64,000 nt of DNA from Marinobacter alexandrii (GTDB lineage: Bacteria; Bacteroidota; Bacteroidia; Cytophagales; Cyclobacteriaceae): contig JBDWTN010000007.1 of the NCBI GenBank assembly GCA_039984955.1, positions 248,001-312,000 on the forward strand. The letters are read 5' to 3'. Position numbers and translations under genes: made by a program. A model generated the notes under the pieces. The model worked only from the letters and a program-made list of their open reading frames with translations, made no database searches and had not been told where the DNA came from. Each line of letters begins with the position of its first letter. Position 1 is the first letter of the stretch. Of this stretch, positions 34,969-44,886 are shown piece by piece.

Positions 34969-36270
34969 ATGAGCAAACCACAGGTTACCATTTTCTGGTT
35001 TAGAAGAGATTTCCGTTTAGAAGATAATGCAGGACTCTATCACGCCCATCAAGAAGCATATCCTGTTCAACCGACATTCATTTTTGATACAAATATTCTT
35101 GACGATCTAAAAGAAAAAAAAGACGCAAGAGTAGAGTTTATTCACCAGGAGATAACACGCCTGCAAGCAGAAATTATTGCGCAAGGAGGTTCGATGGATA
35201 TTCGAATTGGAGATCCAATTGAAGTGTGGAAAAATCTTGCCAACGATTATGACATCAAAACAGTTTGGGCCAATAGGGATTATGAACCTTATGCTAGGGA
35301 AAGGGATAAAAAAGTGTACGATTTTCTTAAAGAAAATGGTGCTGAGTTTAAAGCAAAAAAAGATCATGTCATTTTCGAGAAAGATGAAATTTTGAAAGGC
35401 AATGGAGACCCATATGTTGTCTATACGCCATACAGTAATCTCTGGAAAAAGACTTTACAAGAAGATCATATTAGGGCTTATAAATCTGAGGAAGAATCTA
35501 ATTGGAATCAAGCTGAAGTACTAAAAATCCCTACGCTTAATGAGATTGGATTTGAGTCAACCAACATCGAATTTCCAACAAAAGAATTGAATGAAAAAAT
35601 AGTCGAAAAATACGACGAGACCAGAGACCTTCCGGCTGTCAAAGGAACGAGTAGAATGAGTCTCCATTTACGCTTCGGAACCGTTAGTATTCGTGAACTT
35701 GTAAGACGTGCAAAATCTCTAAATGAAAAGTATCAAAACGAACTCATTTGGCGTGATTTTTATCAAGCTATTTTATGGCATTTCCCACAAGTAGTAGATG
35801 CTAATTTTAATCGAAAATACGACGATTTGAAATGGAGAAATAATGAAGAAGAATTTGAAAAATGGAAGAAAGGAAAAACAGGATATCCTATCGTTGATGC
35901 CGGAATGAGAGAACTCAATGCTACTGGATTTATGCATAACAGAGTACGTATGATTGTCTCCAGTTTTCTTACTAAACATCTACTGATCGATTGGCGCTGG
36001 GGCGAGGCTTACTTCGCAGAAAAGCTTCTGGATTTCGAACTTGCCAGCAATAATGGCGGATGGCAATGGGCTGCTGGAACGGGAGTAGATGCACAGCCAT
36101 ATTTTCGAATTTTCAATCCGTATTCACAAACTGATAAATTTGACAAAGACCATAAGTACATTAACAAATGGGTGCCAGAAATTGACACGAAGTATTATCC
36201 TGATCCAATCGTTGATCACAAGGTTGCCAGAGAAAGATGTCTGGAAGTTTACAAGGAAGGAATGGCATAA
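34969..36270 (+). CDS. phrB: Class I deoxyribodipyrimidine photolyase
   Basis: A 433-residue photolyase starting at the second ATG (MSKPQVTIFWFRRDFRLEDN); an ATG 21 bases upstream lies inside the palindrome and is less likely. The N-terminal alpha/beta domain has FWFRRDFRL. The FAD domain has SRMSLHLRFGTVSIRELV, ELIWRDFYQAILWHFP, GYPIVDAGMRELNATGFMHNRVRMIVSSFLTKHLLIDWRWGE and FELASNNGGWQWAAGTGVDAQPYFRIFNP, the class I CPD photolyase motifs. It repairs UV-induced pyrimidine dimers with blue light. It is the last gene of the SDR/DUF2867/photolyase group. Confidence 0.95.
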   Translation: MSKPQVTIFWFRRDFRLEDNAGLYHAHQEAYPVQPTFIFDTNILDDLKEKKDARVEFIHQEITRLQAEIIAQGGSMDIRIGDPIEVWKNLANDYDIKTVWANRDYEPYARERDKKVYDFLKENGAEFKAKKDHVIFEKDEILKGNGDPYVVYTPYSNLWKKTLQEDHIRAYKSEEESNWNQAEVLKIPTLNEIGFESTNIEFPTKELNEKIVEKYDETRDLPAVKGTSRMSLHLRFGTVSIRELVRRAKSLNEKYQNELIWRDFYQAILWHFPQVVDANFNRKYDDLKWRNNEEEFEKWKKGKTGYPIVDAGMRELNATGFMHNRVRMIVSSFLTKHLLIDWRWGEAYFAEKLLDFELASNNGGWQWAAGTGVDAQPYFRIFNPYSQTDKFDKDHKYINKWVPEIDTKYYPDPIVDHKVARERCLEVYKEGMA

Positions 36271-36437
36271 TAATGAGATTGTAGAAATTAACTACAATTA
36301 AATTATAACTATTTAATTTTCAGAAGTTAACATTACACTATTTAAGTATTAACTTATAGCTAAATAAGTGATAATTATTGTTTTCAATCAGTGAAATCAA
36401 TGGATTCATTTAATCGCTTTTCGCTTATCTTTATCTT

Positions 36438-36959
36438 ATGAGAGTAACATTCCTATTCCTTGCTATAAGCATCGCAGGTCTTTCTTCCTGCATTGAATAT
36501 GATCCAAATTATGGCCAGGCTCCCAGCCAAGCCAAAGCTCCAGATATTGCTTTTGTTGGAGACCCACAACTGACCTTTAGGGACACAGTCTACATCCCCA
36601 TCTACTCAGATATTTATAGTGAAACGAAGGATGTCAAATTCAATCTGACTGCTACTTTAAGCATCAGAAATACAAGCTTTCAAGATACGATATATGTATC
36701 AGATATTGACTATTATGATTCCGAAGGTGAGCTCATTCGACACTACCTCGACAGTACCTTATTGCTACGACCTATGCAATCCGTTGATTACGTCATTGAA
36801 GAGGATGACACACAAGGGGGAACTGGTCCAAATTTCATCGTCAATTGGGGGGCTAATAATCAAAAGTTGAAGCCTATTTTTCAAGGAGTGATGATCTCCA
36901 CACATGGGCAGCAAGGCATCTCTTTTCTGACTAACGGTTTATCAATTAGCAAACAATAA
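36438..36959 (+). CDS. DUF3124 lipoprotein
   Basis: A 173-residue lipoprotein (Cys18, AGLSSC). The mature domain TVYIPIYSDIYSETKDVKFNLTATLSIRNTS ... YYDSEGELIRHYLDSTLLLRPMQSVDYVIEEDDTQGGTGPNFIVNWG fits DUF3124. Function unknown. Stands alone upstream of the GCS2-like gene. Confidence 0.75.
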   Translation: MRVTFLFLAISIAGLSSCIEYDPNYGQAPSQAKAPDIAFVGDPQLTFRDTVYIPIYSDIYSETKDVKFNLTATLSIRNTSFQDTIYVSDIDYYDSEGELIRHYLDSTLLLRPMQSVDYVIEEDDTQGGTGPNFIVNWGANNQKLKPIFQGVMISTHGQQGISFLTNGLSISKQ

Positions 36960-37063
36960 AAATCATCTCAAAATATTTGATTCAAGTCACCTCTTGATCT
37001 GTCAAAGATCATATCTATTGGAATGATATTCTATAATCTTTATCTCCCAAATAAGACATCATT

Positions 37064-38947
37064 ATGGGAGAGCATCTTGTCAAGCCTGCTACAGATAAAG
37101 AAGTACGTTCAAAATTCATTCGACATCTACTCAATGACATCAATTGCCTCGAGCTTATGCTGGATCGAGGACTCATTGAAAAAGGTATTAATCGTATTGG
37201 CGCTGAACAAGAATTTTGCTTAATCTCAAAAAATTGGCGACCTGAAAAAAATGCCGAAGAGTTACTCAAGAAAATTGATGATCATCATTTTACTACAGAG
37301 TTAGCTCGCTTCAATTTAGAGATCAACCTCGATCCTGTAGAGTTAAAAGGTGACTGTTTTACAACCGTTCAGAATCAACTAGAAAGGTTACTTAGTAAAG
37401 CAAAAGATAAAGCTCTAGAGGAAGATACATTAACCATCCTGGTCGGGATACTTCCAACCATTAGTAAGACGGAATTAGCTTTTGAATTTATGACGCCTCA
37501 ACCGAGGTATTGGCTATTGAATGAAATGGTAAAAGACATTAGAGGTACTGACTTTCATCTCCACATCAAAGGAGTAGATGAACTAGCCATGTCTCATGAT
37601 TCTGTATTGATGGAAGCATGTAACACCAGCTTTCAATTGCACTTACAGGTAGAACCTGATGATTTCGTGAAAAGCTATAATTGGGCGCAAGCCATCTCCG
37701 GTCCGGTCCTGGGTGTTTGTGCCAACTCTCCCCTTCTACTTGGCAGAGAGCTTTGGAGTGAAACTCGCATTGCACTGTTCCAGCAAAGTATCGATACACG
37801 CATCGCCAGCTATGCATTAAAAGACCAGCTACCAAGAGTCAGTTTTGGTGAAGACTGGGAAACAGGAACTGCTGCTGATATCTTCAAGAATGATGTAGCA
37901 CAACACAAAGTAATACTCGCCAGAGAATTAGCCTCTGACTCGCTGGCAGAGTTAGACGCAGGGCATATCCCTAAGCTGGAAGCACTAAGCACACATAATA
38001 GCACCATCTATCGATGGAATAGACCCTGCTACGGAGTTGGAGGAGGAAAAGCACACCTCAGAATAGAAAACAGATACATCCCATCTGGGCCTACCATCCT
38101 TGATGAGATGGCCAATTTCGCACTTTGGGTGGGTTTGATGATGGGTAGGCCTCAAAAGTATGATGATATAGCCCAACTTATGGAGTTTAGAGATGTTAAG
38201 TCAAACTTCATTAAAGCAGCCAGAACGGGCAAGGAATCGGTTCTTCGATGGGACGGTGAACTCATATCTGTTAGGGATCTCATGCTGGATGTTCTTTTGC
38301 CTATTGCCAGGAAAGGATTGAAGAAAGTGCATATTGATACAGAAACAGCAAATAGGCTTCTGAATATCATTGAGGAACGAACGAAGAAGCAAACAGGAGC
38401 TCAATGGACAATCGCTAGCTACAGGAAACTTAGAAAAACCCTAAGACAAGATGACGCCCTGTTAGCTTTAACTAAAGCAATACAAGAAAATCAACAAGCT
38501 AATAAACCTGTACATGAGTGGTCAGAAATTAGCTCTACGTCAGAAACTCATGAAAATGCTTTTCAAATAGGACACATCATGTCCACACGCCTTTTCACAG
38601 TTTATGAGGATGATTTAGCAGAAATGGCCACCCAGTTGATGATTTGGAAAGATATTCACCATGTCCCTGTTGAAAACAAAGTGGGAGAGATTACCGGATT
38701 ACTTACCTGGACTCATATGGAAAAACTCAGAGACTATCAATCCGATCATGATTCTTCACTCTGTGTAAATGATATCATGGCTAAAAATGTAATTCTTAGC
38801 TATCCCGAAATGCCTATCAAAGAAGCCATTCAAATCATGAAGCAAAATGAAGTTGGATGCCTTCCTGTGGTCTACAATCAGCATCTGGTTGGGATCGTCA
38901 CAATAAAAGATGTAATTCAATATGACCAAGATCAAGGTGCACAGTAA
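37064..38947 (+). CDS. GCS2-type glutamate-amine ligase fused to two CBS domains
   Basis: A 627-residue protein. Residues 1-480 are like glutamate-cysteine ligase type 2 (GAEQEF near 47, ELARFNLEINLDP, GTDFHLHIKGVDELA, FQLHLQVEPDDF, AISGPVLGVCANSPLLLG). Residues about 500-560 (HIMSTRLFTVYEDDLAEMATQLM) and 567-620 (DIMAKNVILSYPEMPIKEAIQIMKQNEVGCLPVVYNQHLVGIVTIKDV) are CBS domains, which bind adenosyl nucleotides and could tune the enzyme. The product overlaps the next gene, a zinc deacylase, by 26 bases, suggesting one pathway. The substrate (glutathione-like or another gamma-glutamyl compound) is not established. Confidence 0.82.
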   Translation: MGEHLVKPATDKEVRSKFIRHLLNDINCLELMLDRGLIEKGINRIGAEQEFCLISKNWRPEKNAEELLKKIDDHHFTTELARFNLEINLDPVELKGDCFTTVQNQLERLLSKAKDKALEEDTLTILVGILPTISKTELAFEFMTPQPRYWLLNEMVKDIRGTDFHLHIKGVDELAMSHDSVLMEACNTSFQLHLQVEPDDFVKSYNWAQAISGPVLGVCANSPLLLGRELWSETRIALFQQSIDTRIASYALKDQLPRVSFGEDWETGTAADIFKNDVAQHKVILARELASDSLAELDAGHIPKLEALSTHNSTIYRWNRPCYGVGGGKAHLRIENRYIPSGPTILDEMANFALWVGLMMGRPQKYDDIAQLMEFRDVKSNFIKAARTGKESVLRWDGELISVRDLMLDVLLPIARKGLKKVHIDTETANRLLNIIEERTKKQTGAQWTIASYRKLRKTLRQDDALLALTKAIQENQQANKPVHEWSEISSTSETHENAFQIGHIMSTRLFTVYEDDLAEMATQLMIWKDIHHVPVENKVGEITGLLTWTHMEKLRDYQSDHDSSLCVNDIMAKNVILSYPEMPIKEAIQIMKQNEVGCLPVVYNQHLVGIVTIKDVIQYDQDQGAQ

Positions 38948-40133
38948 AGCTTTAGAAAAAACAATTGGAATAGACAGAGTAATCGGTGAGATAAATGGAC
39001 TTCACAAAGGCCCAACCTTAATTTTTATGGGTGGTATTCATGGAAACGAGCCGGCAGGAGTATTTGCATTGAATCGTTTCATTGAATCTATGAGGCACCT
39101 AAGAGACGCTATGTATGGTAATATCATTTGTCTGACTGGGAATCTGGGAGCATTACGAGAAGGTATACGATTCCACGACGAGGATCTAAACAGGGTCTGG
39201 ACCCGGGAAAGAATGGCATCACTTAGCCAATCAAATGGAATAGGAAGCAACAATGAAGTCAATGAACAAAGAGAAATTTTCTCTATCATTCAGCATGTTT
39301 TAGATACTCATTCAGGTCCCTTTTACTTCTTCGATTTACACACTACTTCCAGTGAGACCATTCCATTCCTTACCGTGAATGATAGTTTACTCAACAGAGA
39401 TTTCACTATTCAATACCCGCTACATATCATACTTGGGATAGAAGAGTATCTGGATGGGCCTATTCTTAGCTATATCAATGAGCTGGGATATGTAGCATTT
39501 GGCTTTGAAGCCGGACAACATGATGACATGTCCTCAATTGAAAACAATATGGCATTTTGTTACCTCTCTGCCGTATTCACAGGACTCATCAATAAAGATC
39601 TTGTAGACTATCATCACTACCATGATATGCTGGCAAAAACCAGTGGAGATGTACAATCAATTTATGAGATCCATTTCAGATACTTAATAAAGACTGGTGA
39701 GCTATTTACTATGGAGACTGGTTTCTTCAATTTCCAGAAAGTATATAAGAATCAGCTTGTTGCAAAGAGTGATGGAAAAGAAGTTCGAGCTAAAAACGAT
39801 GGACGAATATTTATGCCACTCTATCAGGCTCAAGGTTCAGATGGTTTTTTTACTATTAAGAAAATTTGGAAGCCTTTTCTAAGAATTTCAGCAATCATCA
39901 GAAAATACAGATTGGATCGTATGCTTGTGCTACTTCCAGGTGTGAAATGGATAGATCATAGCAAATCAGGACTCATCGTCAATAAAAAGATTGCTCGTTT
40001 TCTTGCGAGGGAAATTTTTCACCTATTTGGATATAGGAGTATGGTTATTGATAAAAATCATGCAAAGATGTTTTACAGGGATGCGTCGGCACGCTTTGAA
40101 GAATATCTGAATCAGCCTTGGATTACTCATTAG
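38922..40133 (+). CDS. Succinylglutamate desuccinylase/aspartoacylase-like zinc deacylase
   Basis: A 403-residue protein of the AstE/AspA family: GGIHGNEPAG (His40 and Glu43), DEDLNRVW and FFDLHTTSSETIPF give the zinc-binding HxxE...H set. Members remove acyl groups from amino acids such as N-succinylglutamate. It overlaps the GCS2-CBS gene by 26 bases, so the two are made together and may form and cleave the same glutamyl compound. The C-terminal 130 residues are a beta-rich extension (GQLVAKSDGKEVRAKND-type region). Confidence 0.8.
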   Translation: MTKIKVHSKALEKTIGIDRVIGEINGLHKGPTLIFMGGIHGNEPAGVFALNRFIESMRHLRDAMYGNIICLTGNLGALREGIRFHDEDLNRVWTRERMASLSQSNGIGSNNEVNEQREIFSIIQHVLDTHSGPFYFFDLHTTSSETIPFLTVNDSLLNRDFTIQYPLHIILGIEEYLDGPILSYINELGYVAFGFEAGQHDDMSSIENNMAFCYLSAVFTGLINKDLVDYHHYHDMLAKTSGDVQSIYEIHFRYLIKTGELFTMETGFFNFQKVYKNQLVAKSDGKEVRAKNDGRIFMPLYQAQGSDGFFTIKKIWKPFLRISAIIRKYRLDRMLVLLPGVKWIDHSKSGLIVNKKIARFLAREIFHLFGYRSMVIDKNHAKMFYRDASARFEEYLNQPWITH

Positions 40134-40136
40134 CAG

Positions 40137-41309
40137 TTAGAAAGCCTCAGCAATATTGAGATAATAATTATTAGTATTCTGACCAAAGCCCCAATCAAAT
40201 CTAATATTGAGATCTTCTCGCTTATCAAGCAAAAACCTAAGCCCAAACCCTACTGAAGGACGAACATTGCTGAGCTCAAAAGAGTCAATGCTGGAAGCTA
40301 CATCACCAGCACCAATAAAGGCTACCATGCCGAATCTTCCTTTGATATCTCTCCGATATTCAACCTGTGCCGCAATCATATTTCGTTCAATAAATCTTCC
40401 TTCATAATAGCCTCTCATAATCTCAGATCCTCCGAAAAAAGCATGTTCGTTTAATGGTACATCCTTATGTGAAAAGTGTGTTTTGAGTTGAATAGCTATC
40501 ACATCTCCTCGATTCTTGAAAGGCATAAAGAATCGTCTAAGGTCTATTCTGGTCAATTGAAAAGTACTGGTACTCCCAAATAATTCATCATAAAACCCAT
40601 GTGTAAATTCAAAATACCAGCCCTGCTTACTATTCAGCAAGTTATTTCTGTTATCAAAAACGGCTGCTAGCTGAAGGCCTACAGAAGTAGACCCACTGAT
40701 ACCGAATTGATCACTATTAGCTAGTTCTCCATCCGGATCAAAAAACTCCACACCGCTAATTCGATTGTAACGAAAACCCCCACCTAAAAAGAAATACCTA
40801 TAAAATACTTGCTTTAGCAAAATAGGCTCAATTAAGACCTGATTATATTCATATTCCTCCTCATTGGAATCAGGAGTATCTCTGCCCACACCATAGTAGA
40901 GTCTTGGAAATTTTCTAAAAATGATATTACCCTCAAGCATCCACTTCTCCTGAGGTGAGAAAATTTCAAAACCAGAAAATAGGATAAACTGGTTTTTTAA
41001 AGTGTATTGAAAGGAGATTGGCATATTGGATGTTCTAGTCTCATCTCCAGATCCTTTGAACTTAAATAGCCACTTTGCTCCTACACCAAGAGCAAGACTT
41101 GTGGATGGACTGTATGAAACAACAGGCGCCATGATGATTTTAGCTGGATATAGTGCGGTATCCTGCTGTGCAGCTAACTTATTAGGATAAATGGTGAAGA
41201 AATCGATGAATCGATCTATACCGGATTGTGCATGGGACACATTGAATTGCCAGAACAGTAAAATCATACATATGACACATCTGTGAGTAGCAAGCCTTTT
41301 TATTTCCAT
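40137..41309 (-). CDS. BamA/TamA-family outer-membrane protein (surface antigen D15-like)
   Basis: A 390-residue outer-membrane beta-barrel with a signal peptide but no room for several POTRA domains. Late strands GSEIMRGYYEGRFIERNMIAAQVEYRRDIKGRFGMVAFIGAGDVAS match the Omp85/D15 barrel with its RGY-type motif. The last residues NYYLNIAEAF end in Phe, as expected for an outer-membrane barrel. Substrate unknown. It is convergent with the deacylase gene, three bases apart. Confidence 0.85.
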   Translation of the reverse strand: MEIKRLATHRCVICMILLFWQFNVSHAQSGIDRFIDFFTIYPNKLAAQQDTALYPAKIIMAPVVSYSPSTSLALGVGAKWLFKFKGSGDETRTSNMPISFQYTLKNQFILFSGFEIFSPQEKWMLEGNIIFRKFPRLYYGVGRDTPDSNEEEYEYNQVLIEPILLKQVFYRYFFLGGGFRYNRISGVEFFDPDGELANSDQFGISGSTSVGLQLAAVFDNRNNLLNSKQGWYFEFTHGFYDELFGSTSTFQLTRIDLRRFFMPFKNRGDVIAIQLKTHFSHKDVPLNEHAFFGGSEIMRGYYEGRFIERNMIAAQVEYRRDIKGRFGMVAFIGAGDVASSIDSFELSNVRPSVGFGLRFLLDKREDLNIRFDWGFGQNTNNYYLNIAEAF

Positions 41310-41372
41310 AGATGCTCAAAAATAAGTACTCAACCCTCCAAAATAGGTAATCATTGGATAACCTATTTTCTA

Positions 41373-41747
41373 TTAGTTGCGCATATGTCTCACCGACCAT
41401 GCCCACCAAATCAATATGGGATGGATAAGGATCAATCTTCCCCACCCTACCCAAGCGGGCACACATAAACCACCTTCAAGACAACTACCTTGCTGAATGA
41501 AATAAACATGAGAAGGGACAAATCCTAGGAGCATAACTATGATTAAATAAGCCGCAGATTTTCTGCTTCGCTCAGAAAATAGCATTCCACCAAGAACTAT
41601 TTCACAGAACCCGCTCAAATAATTAATCATTTCAGGAAACACAAAATACTCAGGTATAAGCGGTAAATAAAAATCTGGATTAATGAAGTGATTTATACCA
41701 GCAATCACATAGAAAATTCCTTGTACAAAAGGGCTGATTTTTTTCAT
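41373..41747 (-). CDS. DoxX-like membrane protein
   Basis: A 124-residue protein with four helices; FVQGIFYVIAGINHFINPDFYLPLIPEYF and the later GFCEIVLGGMLF are typical of DoxX-like quinone-associated or unknown-function proteins. The ATG at 41747 overlaps the stop of the preceding gene by four bases (ATGA), so that start was preferred over a GTG six bases upstream. Function unknown. Confidence 0.7.
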   Translation of the reverse strand: MKKISPFVQGIFYVIAGINHFINPDFYLPLIPEYFVFPEMINYLSGFCEIVLGGMLFSERSRKSAAYLIIVMLLGFVPSHVYFIQQGSCLEGGLCVPAWVGWGRLILIHPILIWWAWSVRHMRN

Positions 41748-42142
41748 ATCCACTGAATCTTTTGTTTCTGATGCGTCTTTTTAAGGATTAAGAAAAACGG
41801 TATCCACCAGATAAAATCATTTGTAATCAAGGTGTAGAAAAAGCCGAAAGGTACCTTGTCCTGAAGATAATTCATCACAAAGCCTAAGGGCCCAAAGATT
41901 TTACCCAGGAACCCAACTGCAACAATCGGCCAGTGAGTCAATGGATCTTGAGCAGCCCACCAATACCCCAAACCATAAACTCCTATGACCATACCCATAC
42001 CTTGCCAAATCATGGGTTGTGTAGGGAATTCCATTCCTACCAATTCAAAAAAATGGTTGGGAAATAGAACTACCCAAGCTCCCCATATAAGGTTATAAAT
42101 AGCCGCAATTTTAAGAGTCAGTGACATCCAATTCGATTTCAT
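41744..42142 (-). CDS. Conserved four-helix membrane protein
   Basis: A 132-residue protein with about four hydrophobic segments (IAAIYNLIWGAWVVLF; MIWQGMGMVIGVYGLGYWWA; IVAVGFLGKIFGPLGFV; NDFIWWIPFFLIL). It is rich in Trp and ends in a basic tail. It overlaps the DoxX-like gene by four bases and the two are probably co-expressed. No function known. Confidence 0.65.
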   Translation of the reverse strand: MKSNWMSLTLKIAAIYNLIWGAWVVLFPNHFFELVGMEFPTQPMIWQGMGMVIGVYGLGYWWAAQDPLTHWPIVAVGFLGKIFGPLGFVMNYLQDKVPFGFFYTLITNDFIWWIPFFLILKKTHQKQKIQWI

Positions 42143-42228
42143 AACTATGAAACCTAACTCAACTCATATTGTTCTTTCTATTGATTTTGATACCACTTGT
42201 TCCGCCTGAGAATTGACTGATACCAAAC

Positions 42229-44886
42229 TTATTCATTCCTCAACGTATCTGATGGGTTCATATTGGCACTTTTATACGATTGAACAATCACTACAAAAAG
42301 CAATAAAAGAAGCGTAATAAACCCTGAAAAGAGGACGAGCATAAAATTTGGGGAAATCCGATAAGCAAAATTGGACAACCACTGATCTGCCAAGTACATG
42401 ACAGCAGGAATTGCAATAAAGGTTGACAACAGCATCATAATCGCATATTCTTTACTGAGAGAATAAAGAATTTCAAGTACTGACGCTCCAAAAACTTTTC
42501 TTACGCCAATTTCCTTTTGACGTGTGATAGTGATGAAACCTATGATTCCAATTAATCCCATCACCGCAAGAATCATAGATACTCCTGTCAGTCCTGAAAT
42601 TAGTATGCCAGCATTTTTTTCTCGTGTATATAATTGATCCAAATGATCATCCAAAAAGGTCACATCAAAAGGGACTTGTTTTTCAACTTTGAGATAGGCA
42701 TCTTCTATTGCTGAAACTACGGAAACAACGTCTCTTGTCTCAACCTTAACCATGGCACTATAGACCCATGATGCCTCTGCACGCACCTCCATCAACATAG
42801 GCTGAGTCTCGTACTGTAAGCTGAAATAATCAAAATCTGGAATGATATCAGCAATGGTGTAATGCGACCCATAGCCAAACTGCTCGTTTTGCCATTCCGG
42901 TTCGAGGACTAGCGTTTGACCAATAAGTTCATTGGATAAAATCCCAAGCCCATCAGCCAATTTATTGGCAGCCGTTTCATTGATAATAAATACACTATCC
43001 CGATCATTTAGCTGATCAAAAGCTTCGGAACTGATTCCTAAAATGTCTAAGCTTGATACAGTAGTTTGGATGTGTGTTCCGTCTGCGTATCTTTCACTTC
43101 CTCCTCTCATCTCGTATGTTAGCTGGTTATACATAGATGTTCCAGGAATTAGTCCTGTTCCTACTGCATTCACTCCCGGCAATCTTTCCAGTTCTGCTTT
43201 GATCAACCCATACTTTTCTCTGCCTTCTACATTAAAGAAAAGGATATCTTCTTTTTCAAACCCTAACTCTTTGGTATGTACAAACGTCATCTGTTGCTGA
43301 ATAGTCATAACCATGCTGATCAAAACAATCAACATAAAAAACTGAGTGGCCAGAATACCATTTCTTGCATTCCATAAGCGACTTCTTGAAGTAGTTAGCT
43401 TTCCTTTGAACAGTTTAACCAATGATTTTTTACTGAATACAATTGCCGGGTATATCCCACTGATAAGCCCTGTGAAAAGTAAAACCGCAGCAATCACAAA
43501 AAAAGACGATGGAGACCACAAGACTTCTTTCTCTATCCCAATATCCATCAGCTCATTGAAAGGTGTAATAGCTGTGTAAACGACTATCCATGCAAACGGA
43601 ATGCATATCAAGGTTAGCATAATAGCCTCTAAAAGAATTTGAATAGCAATATCATTGGACCTTGCACCCATCACTTTTCTTACACCCATTTCTTTCTGTC
43701 GCCCTGAATAAATAGCAATGGAAAGGTTTGCATAATTGGTCCAAACGATAAGTAGTATAATCAATCCAACGATGCTAAAAGTGAAGATGTATGATAGGTT
43801 AGCTGTAGGCTTTAATTCATAGAGCATTCCGTCTGTAAAGTGAATGGAAGTAAGCGGAACAGAACTCACTCCTCGCTGTAGCTCATCCTCACTATACCCT
43901 GGAAAAATGCTATCCATGTCACCGTTTAGTTGTTTAAGTACGTGATCGATTGAAGAATGCTCGGTAAGTTTGATATATGTGTATGCTCCCCAACTAGGAA
44001 TTAATTCTTGATGAATGATCATTTCAAAATCGAAATGCACATTCCCTTTGACATCCTCAATTACACCACCAATCTCAAAGGATTCATCTTGAATATTAAT
44101 AATGTCTCCCACGACATTCGCCAATCTCCAATCTTTTCCATAAATCTGAATCGCTTTACTTTTGGTGAGCACAACCTTACTGAAAGTGTCGAATGATTGG
44201 TTCGATGAACCAGCAATGAAATCTTGAGGGAAAATATCTTGAAAAGCCTTTCCATTATTCGTGTATAGAATTTCATCCTCAATCAATTCCTTACCATTCA
44301 CTCTTACATAATACTTACCGTTCGGTCCAATATCTGATTTGTTGGGCACAAAGTGACAAGCAGCTTCTACCTGATCATAGCTTATTAGCTTTTCTGTGAG
44401 GTAGTGTTGCTCTTCTGGTGTAGATCCATACCATTGAGGGAAACTCATACAGGTATAAGTTTGATCTCTATACTTATTCATCAACCTATAAACTTGATCT
44501 GATTCTGGGAAAGCCTCATCATAGGTCAGTTCATGCTGAATGTAAAGAGCAATCAAGAACACTGAGGCTATTCCAGCTGTCAGTCCCAAAAGATTCATTG
44601 TGGTGAATGAAAGTCGCTTAATCAGATTCCGCAAGGCGATTCTAACGTAGTTATTGAACATAGGAAGGTATTGTTTAGTCTTAGAATATTTTTCAAATGA
44701 ATAGGGCTTAAAAAACTTAATCACATCACGAATGAACCATAGATCGGCTTTTAGCTTTCCATATTGATTTCTTCGATGGTAATAGCCCTCTTCAAGATCA
44801 CCGACAATCTCTTCCTGCAATTCTTCTGACACGAACCATCGAAGAAACCTAGCTGCCCACTTTGGTGGTTGTTTTCCGATATTCAT
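42229..44886 (-). CDS. FtsX-family permease with N-terminal prefix domain (second copy)
   Basis: An 885-residue inner-membrane permease, the same length as the one at 9513. Residues 1-70 (PPKWAARFLRWFVSEELQEEIVGDLEEGYYHRR) are the permease prefix domain; then the MacB/FtsX layout of TM, extracytoplasmic domain, three TMs, second extracytoplasmic domain and three TMs, with EMGVRKVMGARSNDI and EIGVRKVFGASVLEI. The ATG at 44886 overlaps the PadR stop by four bases; a GTG 24 bases further upstream is unlikely. No adjacent ATPase. Confidence 0.9.
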   Translation of the reverse strand: MNIGKQPPKWAARFLRWFVSEELQEEIVGDLEEGYYHRRNQYGKLKADLWFIRDVIKFFKPYSFEKYSKTKQYLPMFNNYVRIALRNLIKRLSFTTMNLLGLTAGIASVFLIALYIQHELTYDEAFPESDQVYRLMNKYRDQTYTCMSFPQWYGSTPEEQHYLTEKLISYDQVEAACHFVPNKSDIGPNGKYYVRVNGKELIEDEILYTNNGKAFQDIFPQDFIAGSSNQSFDTFSKVVLTKSKAIQIYGKDWRLANVVGDIINIQDESFEIGGVIEDVKGNVHFDFEMIIHQELIPSWGAYTYIKLTEHSSIDHVLKQLNGDMDSIFPGYSEDELQRGVSSVPLTSIHFTDGMLYELKPTANLSYIFTFSIVGLIILLIVWTNYANLSIAIYSGRQKEMGVRKVMGARSNDIAIQILLEAIMLTLICIPFAWIVVYTAITPFNELMDIGIEKEVLWSPSSFFVIAAVLLFTGLISGIYPAIVFSKKSLVKLFKGKLTTSRSRLWNARNGILATQFFMLIVLISMVMTIQQQMTFVHTKELGFEKEDILFFNVEGREKYGLIKAELERLPGVNAVGTGLIPGTSMYNQLTYEMRGGSERYADGTHIQTTVSSLDILGISSEAFDQLNDRDSVFIINETAANKLADGLGILSNELIGQTLVLEPEWQNEQFGYGSHYTIADIIPDFDYFSLQYETQPMLMEVRAEASWVYSAMVKVETRDVVSVVSAIEDAYLKVEKQVPFDVTFLDDHLDQLYTREKNAGILISGLTGVSMILAVMGLIGIIGFITITRQKEIGVRKVFGASVLEILYSLSKEYAIMMLLSTFIAIPAVMYLADQWLSNFAYRISPNFMLVLFSGFITLLLLLFVVIVQSYKSANMNPSDTLRNE

